The notes below the pieces were generated by a model that was not told where the DNA came from, did no database searches, and was given only the letters and a program-made list of their open reading frames with translations. The translations under genes and the position numbers were made by a program. From Paenibacillus ginsengarvi (GTDB taxonomy: Bacteria; Bacillota; Bacilli; Paenibacillales; NBRC-103111), in NCBI RefSeq assembly GCF_003626695.1, contig NZ_RBAH01000017.1, positions 120,115-184,114 of the forward strand: DNA of 64,000 nt, read 5' to 3'. Shown piece by piece: positions 8,533 through 17,171 of the stretch; positions within the stretch are counted from its first letter, which is position 1; each line of letters opens with the position of its first letter.

Positions 8533-9000
8533 TCAGCTCCGGCCCGATGCGGCCACAGCCCGCTTCAAAGCCTGAATGTACCCGGCGTGAAGCGCCTCGT
8601 GACCGATGCTGAAGATGAGTACGTCGGACAAGCGGTCCAGCTCCCGGAACGGGATTTGCAGCTTGTCGTCCATTCGTCCGGTTAGCCGCTCGCGAAATCG
8701 CTCGTTCTGTTCCTCAAGCAGCTTGCGCAGCTCTTCGAGCGTCGGCGGGGCACCTTGCCAGTCGGCCGGCTTCGTCCCGTTTCCGAACAAGCTCATCAGT
8801 TCCTCCGGCAAATCCATCGGCTCACCGAGCAGACGGAACGCAAACCGCTCCTGAACCGTCAAAATATGTCCCAGGTTCCAGCGAATGTTGTTGTTGAAGC
8901 CTTCCGGCACTATATCGGCCTGCTGCTCGGTAACGTCAGACACGAACTGCAGCGTCCGGCTCCGATTCATGTCGAGCTGTCTGAAAATGATCGTTTCCAC
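8533..9000 (-). CDS. DinB-like four-helix-bundle protein
   Basis: This 155-residue protein belongs to the DinB/YfiT superfamily. The likely metal-binding histidines lie in IRWNLGHILTVQERF (residues ~39-53) and FSIGHEALHAGYIQ (~131-144). The family includes thiol-dependent transferases (bacillithiol S-transferases) as well as many proteins of unknown role, and the exact activity cannot be read here. AGAGATACTG gives only a weak ribosome binding site. It lies 20 bases after the TPR-like gene on the same strand, so the two are probably cotranscribed. Confidence 0.82.
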   Translation of the reverse strand: METIIFRQLDMNRSRTLQFVSDVTEQQADIVPEGFNNNIRWNLGHILTVQERFAFRLLGEPMDLPEELMSLFGNGTKPADWQGAPPTLEELRKLLEEQNERFRERLTGRMDDKLQIPFRELDRLSDVLIFSIGHEALHAGYIQALKRAVAASGRS

Positions 9001-9020
9001 AGTATCTCTCCCCAGTCGGT

Positions 9021-10208
9021 TTATTTCGGCAGCAGCGCCCGCAGCTTGGCGGCGGCTTCGATCGACGCCTTGAAATCGGGATAAGCGCTCAGCATCCAGT
9101 TGCGGTGCAGCACCGCCGTATCGTCACGCTCCGGCTCCCCGTACGGCCAAGGCTCGCCGATGCCTTCGATATACTGCTTGATGAGCAGGATGAACGCGTT
9201 GCTCCATTCGCGCGTATTGCGGATCGTCGGCACGAACGGATAATACTGGTCGTACGAGGCGCGAATGAGCGTATGAATGACTTCCTGCCATGCGGAAGGA
9301 ACTTCGGCGGCGGCAAGCTTGTCCGCCAGCTCTTGCGGCAGCTCCGGCTCATCCGTCGAGGCGTGAGCTTCGTACTCCTCTGCGCTGACGACACCCTGCT
9401 CCTTGGCGATCCACAGTTTCATCCGGTCGAGCGCCGGTTTGTAAGCCGCAGGCACCGAAATCGTCAGCTCCGGCTGCGGATCGTCCAGATTCACGACGTA
9501 CGGCTCGCCCATTTTATGAATTTTGATATTGCCTCTCACGCCGAGCCAGCGAAGGGAAAGCAGCGCCTGCGTGATCACTTTGCCGTTCATGTCTTCGTTG
9601 CGGCATACCCGGCGCAGCATCTTCTCGCTTCTCGCATCGGGAACCATGCACAGCAGCCTGACGGCGTTCAGCGCCGAATCCGCATCCTCGCCCAGCCATT
9701 GCTGCGCGCGGGTGAAGAGCGAGTCGATCGTTTCGCTCGTAAGCACATCGAGCTCCATCACCCGTCCGGCGAACTCCTCCAGACTGAACACGCCTTGCGC
9801 CTTCAGCAGCGCCTCCCCTTGCTTTTCCTCCAGCAAGCGGTAATTTTGCTCCATCTCGTCGGACATTTGCGCATACGTCTCGCGCTCCTGGCTTGTAAGC
9901 CCAAACCGCTTCGACATGGCACGGAACCACTCAAACAGCGCGAGCGGACTGCGCTGGAACATCATCATGGCGAACGTAACCAGATTTTTATCGAAAGGAA
10001 GCGCTTCCTGGAGGGCGTAGCGAGCCAAAGCGGTTTGCGCATCTTCCTCTCGGCGCATCAGCGTAAACGACATAATCAGACCGTTCCAGGCGTCTGCATT
10101 CGTATTGTCCTGCGTTATCGCGCGGTGAAACGAAAAAGCGGCAGCTCCGTAAGAGTCGTTATCCAAGTAAAAGCGCCCCATGCTGCCAAAATCTGCAAAA
10201 GGATTCAT
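9021..10208 (-). CDS. TPR-like protein of unknown function
   Basis: This 395-residue soluble protein begins with helical repeats resembling tetratricopeptide units (residues ~8-75: YLDNDSYGAAAFSFHRAI, DAWNGLIMSFTLM). A long helical middle and a Trp/Tyr-rich C-terminal part (RNTREWSNAFILL, IGEPWPYG) follow. I see no signal peptide, membrane segment or catalytic motif. Similar proteins in Paenibacillus are annotated only as TPR proteins. A GGTAGGGAGACG site precedes the ATG. An inverted repeat at 10233-10256 overlaps a TATACT box upstream. Confidence 0.75.
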   Translation of the reverse strand: MNPFADFGSMGRFYLDNDSYGAAAFSFHRAITQDNTNADAWNGLIMSFTLMRREEDAQTALARYALQEALPFDKNLVTFAMMMFQRSPLALFEWFRAMSKRFGLTSQERETYAQMSDEMEQNYRLLEEKQGEALLKAQGVFSLEEFAGRVMELDVLTSETIDSLFTRAQQWLGEDADSALNAVRLLCMVPDARSEKMLRRVCRNEDMNGKVITQALLSLRWLGVRGNIKIHKMGEPYVVNLDDPQPELTISVPAAYKPALDRMKLWIAKEQGVVSAEEYEAHASTDEPELPQELADKLAAAEVPSAWQEVIHTLIRASYDQYYPFVPTIRNTREWSNAFILLIKQYIEGIGEPWPYGEPERDDTAVLHRNWMLSAYPDFKASIEAAAKLRALLPK

Positions 10209-10232
10209 CGTCTCCCTACCTTATGTTCAAAA

Positions 10233-10256
10233 TAGTAAGACAAGTATACCTTACTA
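10233..10256 (-). promoter_or_regulatory. Inverted-repeat operator over a -10 box
   Basis: TAGTAAG (10233-10239) and CTTACTA (10250-10256) are perfect 7-bp arms 10 bases apart. The minus-strand TATACT lies between them, 25-50 bases before the TPR-like gene. The geometry suits a dimeric repressor, but the regulator is not identifiable. Confidence 0.45.
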
Positions 10257-10264
10257 ACGAACGA

Positions 10265-10290
10265 AAAGCAGCACCTTGGCTGCTTTTTTT
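10265..10290. terminator. Terminator after the glg operon
   Basis: AAAGCAGC (10265-10272) pairs with GCTGCTTT (10279-10286). Seven T's follow on the plus strand and TTTT on the minus strand. It lies between glgA, which ends at 10433 heading left, and the upstream region of the TPR-like gene. Confidence 0.6.
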
Positions 10291-10432
10291 GAACATTCGG
10301 CCATCGTAGCCGCTGAACCTCGTGCAAATTCGGCTTATGGAGGCGCCGCTGCCAGTAACAGAATGTTCGCGAGGGACGGAAGGCACCGCGTAATTTACGC
10401 CTCGCGCTACATCCCCTCCCTGCGCTTTGTCG

Positions 10433-11989
10433 TTACATTGGCATATGCGCCACTTTCGTATCAACTTCCGTTTCTGTTTCCGTTTCAACTGCCGTTTCTG
10501 CTTTCGAATCGGCTTCCGTATCTGCTTTCAAGTCGGCCTCCGCATCAACTGCCGCTTCCGCCTTCGCCGCAAGGCTTCTGTACAGATCGCGATATAGTTT
10601 CGAGGAGGCATCCCAGCCGTAATCCTTCTTCGCCCCGTTCGCCACGATGCGCTGCCACGTTTCCCGGTCGCCATAGAAGCCGATCGCCCGCCGTACCGTA
10701 TACAGCAGATCGTGAGCCGCCGCCGGTCCAAATGTAAAACCGTCCCCGTCCCCTGTATGTTCGTTGTACGGGGTTACCGTATCGCGCAGGCCGCCGGTTT
10801 CGCGAACGACCGGCACAGTCCGGTAGCGCAGCGATATGAGCTGGCTCAGTCCGCACGGCTCGAAGCGCGAAGGCATCAAGAACATATCCGCTCCGGCATA
10901 AATACGCCGGGCGAGCCCTTCGTTAAAGCCGAACCACGTCGCGACGCGGCCCGGATACCGCTCTTCCGCCTCGCGCAGCAGCGCCTCGATATCGGGGTCG
11001 CCGGAGCCGAGCACCGCCAGCTGCACGCCTTCCTCCATAAGCTGAGGCAGCGCCTCGGCGAGCAGATCGAAGCCCTTTTGCCTGACCAGCCTCGACACGA
11101 TGCCGATCAGCGGAATCGCGCCATCAACCGCTAGGCCGAGCTCTTGCTGCAAAGCCGTTTTGTTCAACCGTTTCTTGGCCAGCGAGCTGCGGAAAGGCGC
11201 CTTGAGATGCGGATCGGTCATCGGATCGTAGCTGTCCGTATCGATGCCGTTAACGATGCCGCTCAAATCGTCGGCGCGCTGCCGCAGCAGGCCGTCCAGC
11301 TTCTCCCCGAACGGCTCCGACTGGATTTCCTCGGCGTAGGCGGGACTGACCGTCGTCAGCTTGTCCGCGTACCGGAGCCCCGCTTTCATACAATTCCCCG
11401 CGCCGTAAAACTCCAGGCCGTCCGCCGTGAACATCTCGTCGCCGACAGCCAGCAAGTCCTGCAGCAGCTCGCGTGAAAATACGCCCTGATACATCAGATT
11501 GTGGATCGTATAAACGGTACGAACCTCTCTCAGCTTCGGCAGATACGAATAACGCGTCCGCAGCAGAAACGGGATAAGCCCCGCCTGCCAGTCGTGGGCG
11601 TGCACAAGATCCGGCACCTCATCCGTACGCCGCAAAGCTTCCATGAACGCCAGGGCATAAAAGACGAAGCGCTCCGCATCGTCCCCGTATCCGTACAGCC
11701 CGCCGCGCTTGAAATAATATTCGTTATCGATAAGCAAATAACGTATGCCGCCGATCTCCGTCTCCAGCAGCCCGCAGTACTGGCTGCGCCAGCCGAGCGA
11801 GACGCGGAACGTGTCCAGCGTAACCGCGCCATCCATATACTCGGCCGGGATATCGCCGTACTTCGGCAGGACGACCGTCACCTCCACGCCCGTTTTGGCG
11901 AGCGATTTCGGCAGTGCGCCTATGACGTCGGCCAGCCCGCCCGTTTTGACGAGCGGAGCCGCCTCCGACGCGGCAAACCAAACTTTCAT
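10433..11989 (-). CDS. glgA: Glycogen synthase (ADP-glucose), acidic tail
   Basis: This GT5 glycosyltransferase of about 518 residues transfers glucose from ADP-glucose to the growing glucan chain. The ADP-glucose loop KTGGLADV is at residues 15-22. The C-terminal GT-B signature includes PSRFEPCGLSQL and the RETGGLRDTV stretch. I chose ATG 11989 because GGAGGGG lies 8 bases upstream and the family starts at MKVWFAASEA. It is the last gene of glgB-C-D-A, 35 bases after glgD. The final ~45 residues form an extra low-complexity tail of Ala, Glu, Asp, Thr and Lys repeats not needed for the fold, encoded by an imperfect tandem repeat. Confidence 0.95.
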   Translation of the reverse strand: MKVWFAASEAAPLVKTGGLADVIGALPKSLAKTGVEVTVVLPKYGDIPAEYMDGAVTLDTFRVSLGWRSQYCGLLETEIGGIRYLLIDNEYYFKRGGLYGYGDDAERFVFYALAFMEALRRTDEVPDLVHAHDWQAGLIPFLLRTRYSYLPKLREVRTVYTIHNLMYQGVFSRELLQDLLAVGDEMFTADGLEFYGAGNCMKAGLRYADKLTTVSPAYAEEIQSEPFGEKLDGLLRQRADDLSGIVNGIDTDSYDPMTDPHLKAPFRSSLAKKRLNKTALQQELGLAVDGAIPLIGIVSRLVRQKGFDLLAEALPQLMEEGVQLAVLGSGDPDIEALLREAEERYPGRVATWFGFNEGLARRIYAGADMFLMPSRFEPCGLSQLISLRYRTVPVVRETGGLRDTVTPYNEHTGDGDGFTFGPAAAHDLLYTVRRAIGFYGDRETWQRIVANGAKKDYGWDASSKLYRDLYRSLAAKAEAAVDAEADLKADTEADSKAETAVETETETEVDTKVAHMPM

Positions 11990-12024
11990 TGTTAAGCCCC
12001 TCCGATCCTGTGCGCGAATGACGG

Positions 12025-13137
12025 TCATATGACGTTCCGCTTCATGGCGACGAACGGCGTTTCAGCCGATCCCTTCAGCCCTTTTAACGGCCGCACCTCG
12101 ACCTCCTTGTCGAGAATGCAGTTTTCGAGCGAGCTGTCTTCGCCGATGACGCTGTTCTGCATGACGATACAATTGCTGATGACCGCTCCCGGCCGTACTT
12201 TGACGCCGCGGAATAAAATGCTGCCGTACACGGCTCCTTCGATCTCGCAGCCGTTCGCGATCAGCGAATGGACCGCTTCCGAGCCGCGCCGGTACCGGGT
12301 CGGCGGTTCGTCCTTCACCTTCGTATAGATCGGTCCGGGGCGGTAAAACAGATCGTTCCAGACATCCGGATCGAGCAGCTCCATATTGTGGCGATAAAAC
12401 GAAGGTATGTTATTAACGACCGCAAGTCTTCCCTCATGCTTGTAGACGCTCACGTTTAGTTCGGAGAGGCGGCTCTGGATCGCATGGCGGACCAGATGGT
12501 CTTTCCCTTGCGCCAGCGATGACTGAACGAGCTCCATCAGCAGTTCCTTGCGCATGATATACATTTCCATCGAGACGAGATCGCTCACCAGCGTGCCGAA
12601 ATGATCCTGCATCTCCAGCACGCGCCCGTCCGCATCGGCCCGCACCTTGCGCGTCAGCCCCGTATTCGCACGCGGCCACTCCTTGCAGACGACCGTAATA
12701 TCCGCTCCCCGGTCCAGATGATGGCTCAGCACCTCGCCGAAGTCGACATTGCACACCATATGGCTGCGAGCGACGACGACATATTCCTGCGCGCTGCGGG
12801 AGAAGTAGTCGAGATGACGGTAAAAATGATACAAGTCGCCCTTGCCGAAGTCGGCCTGATTGTCCATCGCCGGCGGCAGTACGAACAAGCCGCCTTTTTT
12901 GTGGTGCAAATCCCAGTTGCTGCCCGAGCCGAGATGATCCATCAGCGAACGGTATTTCGTATGTGCAAATACGGCAACGTTCGGTACGCCGGAGTTCACC
13001 ATCGAGGACAACACGAAATCGATCAGACGGTAGCGGCTTCCGAAAGGAACGGTGGCAAGGCAGCGCTCGAGCGTTAACGGACCCATTTGCTCCGTCTCGT
13101 GAATCAGATTGATGACACCCATCATAGGTAGTTTCAT
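12025..13137 (-). CDS. glgD: GlgD, ADP-glucose pyrophosphorylase regulatory subunit
   Basis: This 370-residue paralogue of GlgC has a nucleotidyltransferase N-terminal domain (FGSRYRLIDFVLSSMVNSG) and a left-handed beta-helix C-terminal domain (~250-360). In Firmicutes, GlgD pairs with GlgC and boosts ADP-glucose synthesis. The catalytic GGxGxRL loop of GlgC is absent, as expected for GlgD. ATG 13137 is chosen because it overlaps the glgC stop (ATGA) and AGGAGG lies 10 bases upstream, so translation is probably coupled to glgC. Confidence 0.95.
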   Translation of the reverse strand: MKLPMMGVINLIHETEQMGPLTLERCLATVPFGSRYRLIDFVLSSMVNSGVPNVAVFAHTKYRSLMDHLGSGSNWDLHHKKGGLFVLPPAMDNQADFGKGDLYHFYRHLDYFSRSAQEYVVVARSHMVCNVDFGEVLSHHLDRGADITVVCKEWPRANTGLTRKVRADADGRVLEMQDHFGTLVSDLVSMEMYIMRKELLMELVQSSLAQGKDHLVRHAIQSRLSELNVSVYKHEGRLAVVNNIPSFYRHNMELLDPDVWNDLFYRPGPIYTKVKDEPPTRYRRGSEAVHSLIANGCEIEGAVYGSILFRGVKVRPGAVISNCIVMQNSVIGEDSSLENCILDKEVEVRPLKGLKGSAETPFVAMKRNVI

Positions 13138-14300
13138 GCCGGATTCGCCTCCTCTAGCGCAGTTTGGGCCGAAACGACCGAGCCGCACGCGACGATGGCG
13201 ATTTCCGCCGAATCGAAGCTGCCCACCTGGCAGCCTTCGCCGACGACCGCACCTTCGCCGACGATCGCCCGGATTACCTTGGCTCCCCGGCCGATATACG
13301 CTCCGGGCATAATGACCGATTCCTCGATCAGACAGCCCGCTCCGGCTCTTGCCCCGTGGAACAGCACCGAACGGTTTACCCGTCCCTCGACGATGCAGCC
13401 CTCGTTGATCAGCGAGCTTTGAATAGAGGCGGCAGGAGAGATGTACTGAGCCGGACGATTCGGATTGGCCGAATAAATGCGCCAGGAACGGTCGGCCAGA
13501 TCAAGCGCGGGTTTGTCGTCCAACAAATCCATATTCGCCTCCCACAGGCTGTCGATCGTACCGACATCCTTCCAATACCCATCGAACCGGTGACTGTACA
13601 GGCGTGACCCTCCGGCCAGCAGCGCCGGTATGACGTCCTTGCCGAAATCGCCCGACGACGTCCGGTCCGCCGCGTCGCGCAGCAGCGCCTCTCGCAGCGC
13701 CGGCCATGAAAATATATAAACGCCCATCGACGCCAGATTGCTGTCGGGCTGCGGCGGCTTTTCCGTAAACTGCGTAATGCGGCCGCTCTCGTCCACGCTC
13801 ATGATGCCGAACCGGCTTGCATCCGCCCACGGCACCGTGATAACCGCGATCGTGGCATCCGCCCGGTTTTTCTTATGCGTCTCCAGCAGGTCGTTATAGT
13901 CCATCTTATAAATATGATCGGCGGAAATGACGAGCACGTACTCGGGATCGTACCGCTCGATAAAGCCGATATTTTGGTAAATCGCGTTGGCCGTGCCTTT
14001 ATACCAGTCTCCGCCCTTCTGGCGTACATACGGGGGAAGCACGTGCATGCCTCCGTCTCTCCGGTCTAGCCCCCACGGACTGCCGATTCCCAAGTGACGG
14101 TTCAGCACGAGCGGCTGATACTGGGTTAGCACGCCGACCGTTTCGATTCGAGAATTGGCACAATTGCTGAGCGCAAAATCGATAATCCGGTACTTGCCTC
14201 CAAAATGAACCGCCGGTTTGGCCGAATCTTTCGTCAAAACGCCAAGTCTCCTACCTTCTCCGCCAGCCAGCAGCATAGCCAAACATTCATTGCGGCGCAT
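13134..14300 (-). CDS. glgC: Glucose-1-phosphate adenylyltransferase
   Basis: This 388-residue enzyme makes ADP-glucose from glucose-1-phosphate and ATP, the committed step of glycogen synthesis. LLAGGEGRRLGVLT (residues ~9-22) is the nucleotide loop, followed by KPAVHFGGKYRIIDF. ADHIYKMDY gives the catalytic aspartate region. The C-terminal beta-helix is present. AAGGGGG 8 bases before ATG 14300 supports this start over the upstream ATG at 14375. It sits 52 bases after glgB and overlaps glgD by 4 bases. Confidence 0.96.
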   Translation of the reverse strand: MRRNECLAMLLAGGEGRRLGVLTKDSAKPAVHFGGKYRIIDFALSNCANSRIETVGVLTQYQPLVLNRHLGIGSPWGLDRRDGGMHVLPPYVRQKGGDWYKGTANAIYQNIGFIERYDPEYVLVISADHIYKMDYNDLLETHKKNRADATIAVITVPWADASRFGIMSVDESGRITQFTEKPPQPDSNLASMGVYIFSWPALREALLRDAADRTSSGDFGKDVIPALLAGGSRLYSHRFDGYWKDVGTIDSLWEANMDLLDDKPALDLADRSWRIYSANPNRPAQYISPAASIQSSLINEGCIVEGRVNRSVLFHGARAGAGCLIEESVIMPGAYIGRGAKVIRAIVGEGAVVGEGCQVGSFDSAEIAIVACGSVVSAQTALEEANPA

Positions 14301-14352
14301 ATCGGATTCCCCCTTGAAGTTGTGGTTGCTTGCAACAACTTGCATTCGATGG

Positions 14353-16272
14353 TCACGGTTGCCGCTCTTTTGCACCGGAGGCCGGTTCGAGCACGAGGCA
14401 GGTAAGCGGCGGTACGGGCAGTTCGATGCTGTGCGGCATCTCGTGTTGCTTAATCTTGTTCGCCTTCACAAGCGGCGGCATGGATCGCCCGGCGCCGCCG
14501 TATTCGGCTGCATCGCTGTTGAAGACGACGCGATAAGCGGAAGCCGAAGGGACCCCGATTCGGAAACGGGGATAATCGGTGCGCGAAAAGTTGCAGATGA
14601 CGATCGCATGCGCCCGCGACTTGACCCCTCTGCGGACAAAGGAGACGACGCTTTGCCCGGCATTGTCCGCATCAATCCACCGGAAGCCTCGCGGCTCGTG
14701 ATCGCATTCCCAGAGTACAGGCCGGGACCCGTACAGCCGGATCAAATCCTGTACGCAGCGGTGCATCGAGGCGTGCATCGGGTAGTCGAGCAGTTGCCAG
14801 TCGAGCGTCTCCGCATCTTTCCATTCGTCGTATTGACCGAATTCGCCGCCCATAAACAGCAGCTTTTTGCCGGGAAAACAAAGGAAATACCCATAAAACA
14901 AACGCAAATTCGCAAATTTTTCTTCGTAGGTGCCTGGCATTTTGAGAAGTAAGGATCGTTTGCCATGAACGACTTCATCATGAGAGAGGGGCAGGATGTA
15001 ATTTTCGGAGTAGGCGTACATCATCGAGAACGTAACGCAGTGGTGCAGGGATTGTCTGTCGGCAGGATCGGCTTCCATATATCGCAGGATGTCGTTCATC
15101 CAGCCCATGTTCCATTTGTAGTTGAAACCGAGACCGCCGGCATAGGTCGGCGACGTAACGCCCGGCCAAGCGGACGAATCTTCGGCCATCATAAGCGTAT
15201 CGGGGTAATAGCGATAAACCGTTTCGTTCAGTTTACGTAAAAAGTCAAGCGCCTCGAGGTGTTCCCAGCCGCCGTGGCGGTTGCGGGTATGCTGGTGAGC
15301 CGGCTTGTCGAATCGCAGGTCGAGCATGCTGGCGACGGCGTCTACGCGGAATCCGTCGATATGATACACGTCCAGCCAAAAGAGCGCGTTCGAGATGAGA
15401 AAGCTGTGTACCTCCGGCTTGCCGAAGTCGAAGGCTAGCGTTCCCCAAAGCGACTTCTCCGCCCTTCTCGGGTCGGCGTCTTCATACAGCGTGGTGCCGT
15501 CAAACAGCCTGAGGCCGTGATCGTCCTTGCAAAAATGACCGGGCACCCAATCCAGCAATACGCCGATGCCGTGCCGGTGACAGCGGTCCACAAGCAGCTG
15601 CAGCCCTTCCGGCGGACCGTACCGGCTTGTCGCCGCGAAGTAACCTGTCGTCTGATAGCCCCACGATCGGTCGAGCGGGTGCTCCGTAATCGGAAGCAGC
15701 TCGATATGGGTAAATCCGTGTGCCGAAACGTACTCGACCAGTTCGTCGGCCAGATCGGCATAGGTGCGGAACAACTCCGGACCGTCCGCCCGCCAGGAGC
15801 CGAGATGCACTTCGTAGATGAGCATCGGCTGTCCGTACGGGGGCTTCTTCGTTTTTCGTTTCATCCAGCTTGCGTCGGTCCATATGTAGCCGTCCAGACG
15901 GGCTACGACCGAGGATGTGCCGGGTCTCCGTTCCGCGCGGAAAGCGAACGGGTCGGCTTTATGCCGGATGTTTCCGCCGGGTCCGACGATTTCGTACTTG
16001 TAAAGCGCCCCTTCTTCGAGGCCCGGCACAAAACAGCTCCATACGCCGGTCGTCCCCATTCTCTCAAGCGGATTACGTCCCCCCTGCCATTCATTGAAAT
16101 GCCCGACAACCCGGACTTCCTCGGCATGCGGCGCCCATACGGTAAATCTGACGCCGGTCACTCCGCCGCGTTCGTGCAGGTGAGCGCCGAAGGTGCGGTA
16201 CGCCCGAAACAACTGGCCATGATTGTACAAATACAAATCCTCGGGGGCGATACAGAGCGAAGCGGTTGTCAT
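14353..16272 (-). CDS. glgB: 1,4-alpha-glucan branching enzyme
   Basis: This GH13 enzyme of about 639 residues introduces alpha-1,6 branches into glycogen. A CBM48 domain (~25-115) precedes the catalytic barrel. The nucleophile aspartate lies in IDGFRVDAVASML, the acid/base glutamate in LMMAEDSSAWPG, and the third carboxylate in LPLSHDEVVHGK. It leads the operon. ATG 16272 is taken as the start; the GTG at 16287 overlaps the AGGAGG motif and cannot use it, although the 14-base spacing to the ATG is long. Confidence 0.96.
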   Translation of the reverse strand: MTTASLCIAPEDLYLYNHGQLFRAYRTFGAHLHERGGVTGVRFTVWAPHAEEVRVVGHFNEWQGGRNPLERMGTTGVWSCFVPGLEEGALYKYEIVGPGGNIRHKADPFAFRAERRPGTSSVVARLDGYIWTDASWMKRKTKKPPYGQPMLIYEVHLGSWRADGPELFRTYADLADELVEYVSAHGFTHIELLPITEHPLDRSWGYQTTGYFAATSRYGPPEGLQLLVDRCHRHGIGVLLDWVPGHFCKDDHGLRLFDGTTLYEDADPRRAEKSLWGTLAFDFGKPEVHSFLISNALFWLDVYHIDGFRVDAVASMLDLRFDKPAHQHTRNRHGGWEHLEALDFLRKLNETVYRYYPDTLMMAEDSSAWPGVTSPTYAGGLGFNYKWNMGWMNDILRYMEADPADRQSLHHCVTFSMMYAYSENYILPLSHDEVVHGKRSLLLKMPGTYEEKFANLRLFYGYFLCFPGKKLLFMGGEFGQYDEWKDAETLDWQLLDYPMHASMHRCVQDLIRLYGSRPVLWECDHEPRGFRWIDADNAGQSVVSFVRRGVKSRAHAIVICNFSRTDYPRFRIGVPSASAYRVVFNSDAAEYGGAGRSMPPLVKANKIKQHEMPHSIELPVPPLTCLVLEPASGAKERQP

Positions 16273-16370
16273 ATCCTTGCGAGGCACCTCCTAGCCGCAA
16301 AAACATCAAGTCAAGAAAATGTTAATTATTTGTTAACATATATAACACAAATTGAACATCTGCACCTATT

Positions 16371-16399
16371 ATTATAAATGATTTCAACCCCATTTTCAT
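16371..16399 (-). promoter_or_regulatory. Probable glg operon promoter
   Basis: On the minus strand, ATGAAA (16399-16394) and a perfect TATAAT (16376-16371) are separated by 17 bases, about 100 bases upstream of glgB. The leader contains the inverted repeat GTTAATTATTTGTTAAC (16321-16337), a possible operator. Confidence 0.5.
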
Positions 16400-16666
16400 T
16401 ATAATTATAAAAATAGACGAATGTTCTCATTTTTCTCCGTCCTTTTAGACGTTGTTCAACATTCCCATCATTATTTTCATCACTACCTTTCATAAAACGA
16501 CAATATTCCTCACACGAGCAATAAAAATTCGCCAAAAAAACCATTTGGGTTCCCCTGCCCATCCTGGAGAACGGCGGCAACATAGCAATGCAAAAGAAAC
16601 TATTATATTCATCATTTGTTATCATTAGCACCAAACCTAATTATTGCAGTTAGAAGGGAGTAAGAC

Positions 16667-17095
16667 ATGGCAAATATCGAGCACTTGCAAACCGTACATG
16701 TTCCAGCGTCGAAGGTGTATGAAACGTTAACCACCGCTGAAGGACTGTCGGAAATATGGACCAATGAACTCCTAGTTAATAATCAAATTGGCTTTATTAA
16801 TGAATTTCGATTTGGCAGCGATGACATAACTAAGATGAGAATAGAGGAATTGATCGTTAATGAAAAAGTCGTTTGGCAGTGTATAGATTCAGATCCGGAA
16901 TGGATTGGGACGATTATTTCCTTTGATATTCAAGAGAAGAACGGGAAGTCTTTTATCACTTTGCGGCATATGAACTGGAAAGAAGTAACGCCATTTTATC
17001 GCTCCTGTAACTACAACTGGGCTATTTTCCTTTATAGTCTCAAATCCTATTGTGAAGATGGCGAAGGTATCCCCTATCAAAAACGTAAGTTTTAA
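16667..17095 (+). CDS. SRPBCC/AHSA1-type protein
   Basis: This 142-residue single-domain protein has the START-like (SRPBCC) fold of the Aha1/AHSA1 group: the start VHVPASKVYETLTTAEGLSEIWT and the end with NWAIFLYSLKSYCEDGEG. Such proteins bind hydrophobic ligands, and few have known roles. GAAGGGAG precedes the ATG. The gene and its 390-base upstream region are clearly more AT-rich than everything around them. It lies alone between the leftward glg and odh operons, so recent acquisition is likely. Confidence 0.82.
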   Translation: MANIEHLQTVHVPASKVYETLTTAEGLSEIWTNELLVNNQIGFINEFRFGSDDITKMRIEELIVNEKVVWQCIDSDPEWIGTIISFDIQEKNGKSFITLRHMNWKEVTPFYRSCNYNWAIFLYSLKSYCEDGEGIPYQKRKF

Positions 17096-17110
17096 CATAG
17101 CCCGGAGAAA

Positions 17111-17147
17111 AAGACTGCCGCGCTCCCCGCAGGGGCGTGACAGTCTT
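17111..17147. terminator. Bidirectional terminator
   Basis: AAGACTG (17111-17117) pairs with CAGTCTT (17141-17147), with near-complementary GC-rich inner arms. It lies between the convergent SRPBCC gene and odhB. Confidence 0.65.
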
Positions 17148-17171
17148 GAGTCCGTTCTTATGCGTCTTGGC

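Noticed and set aside
16326..16634. Minus-strand frame in the AT-rich gap before glgB
   Set aside because: No ribosome binding site and no family pattern; the frame crosses the predicted glg promoter.
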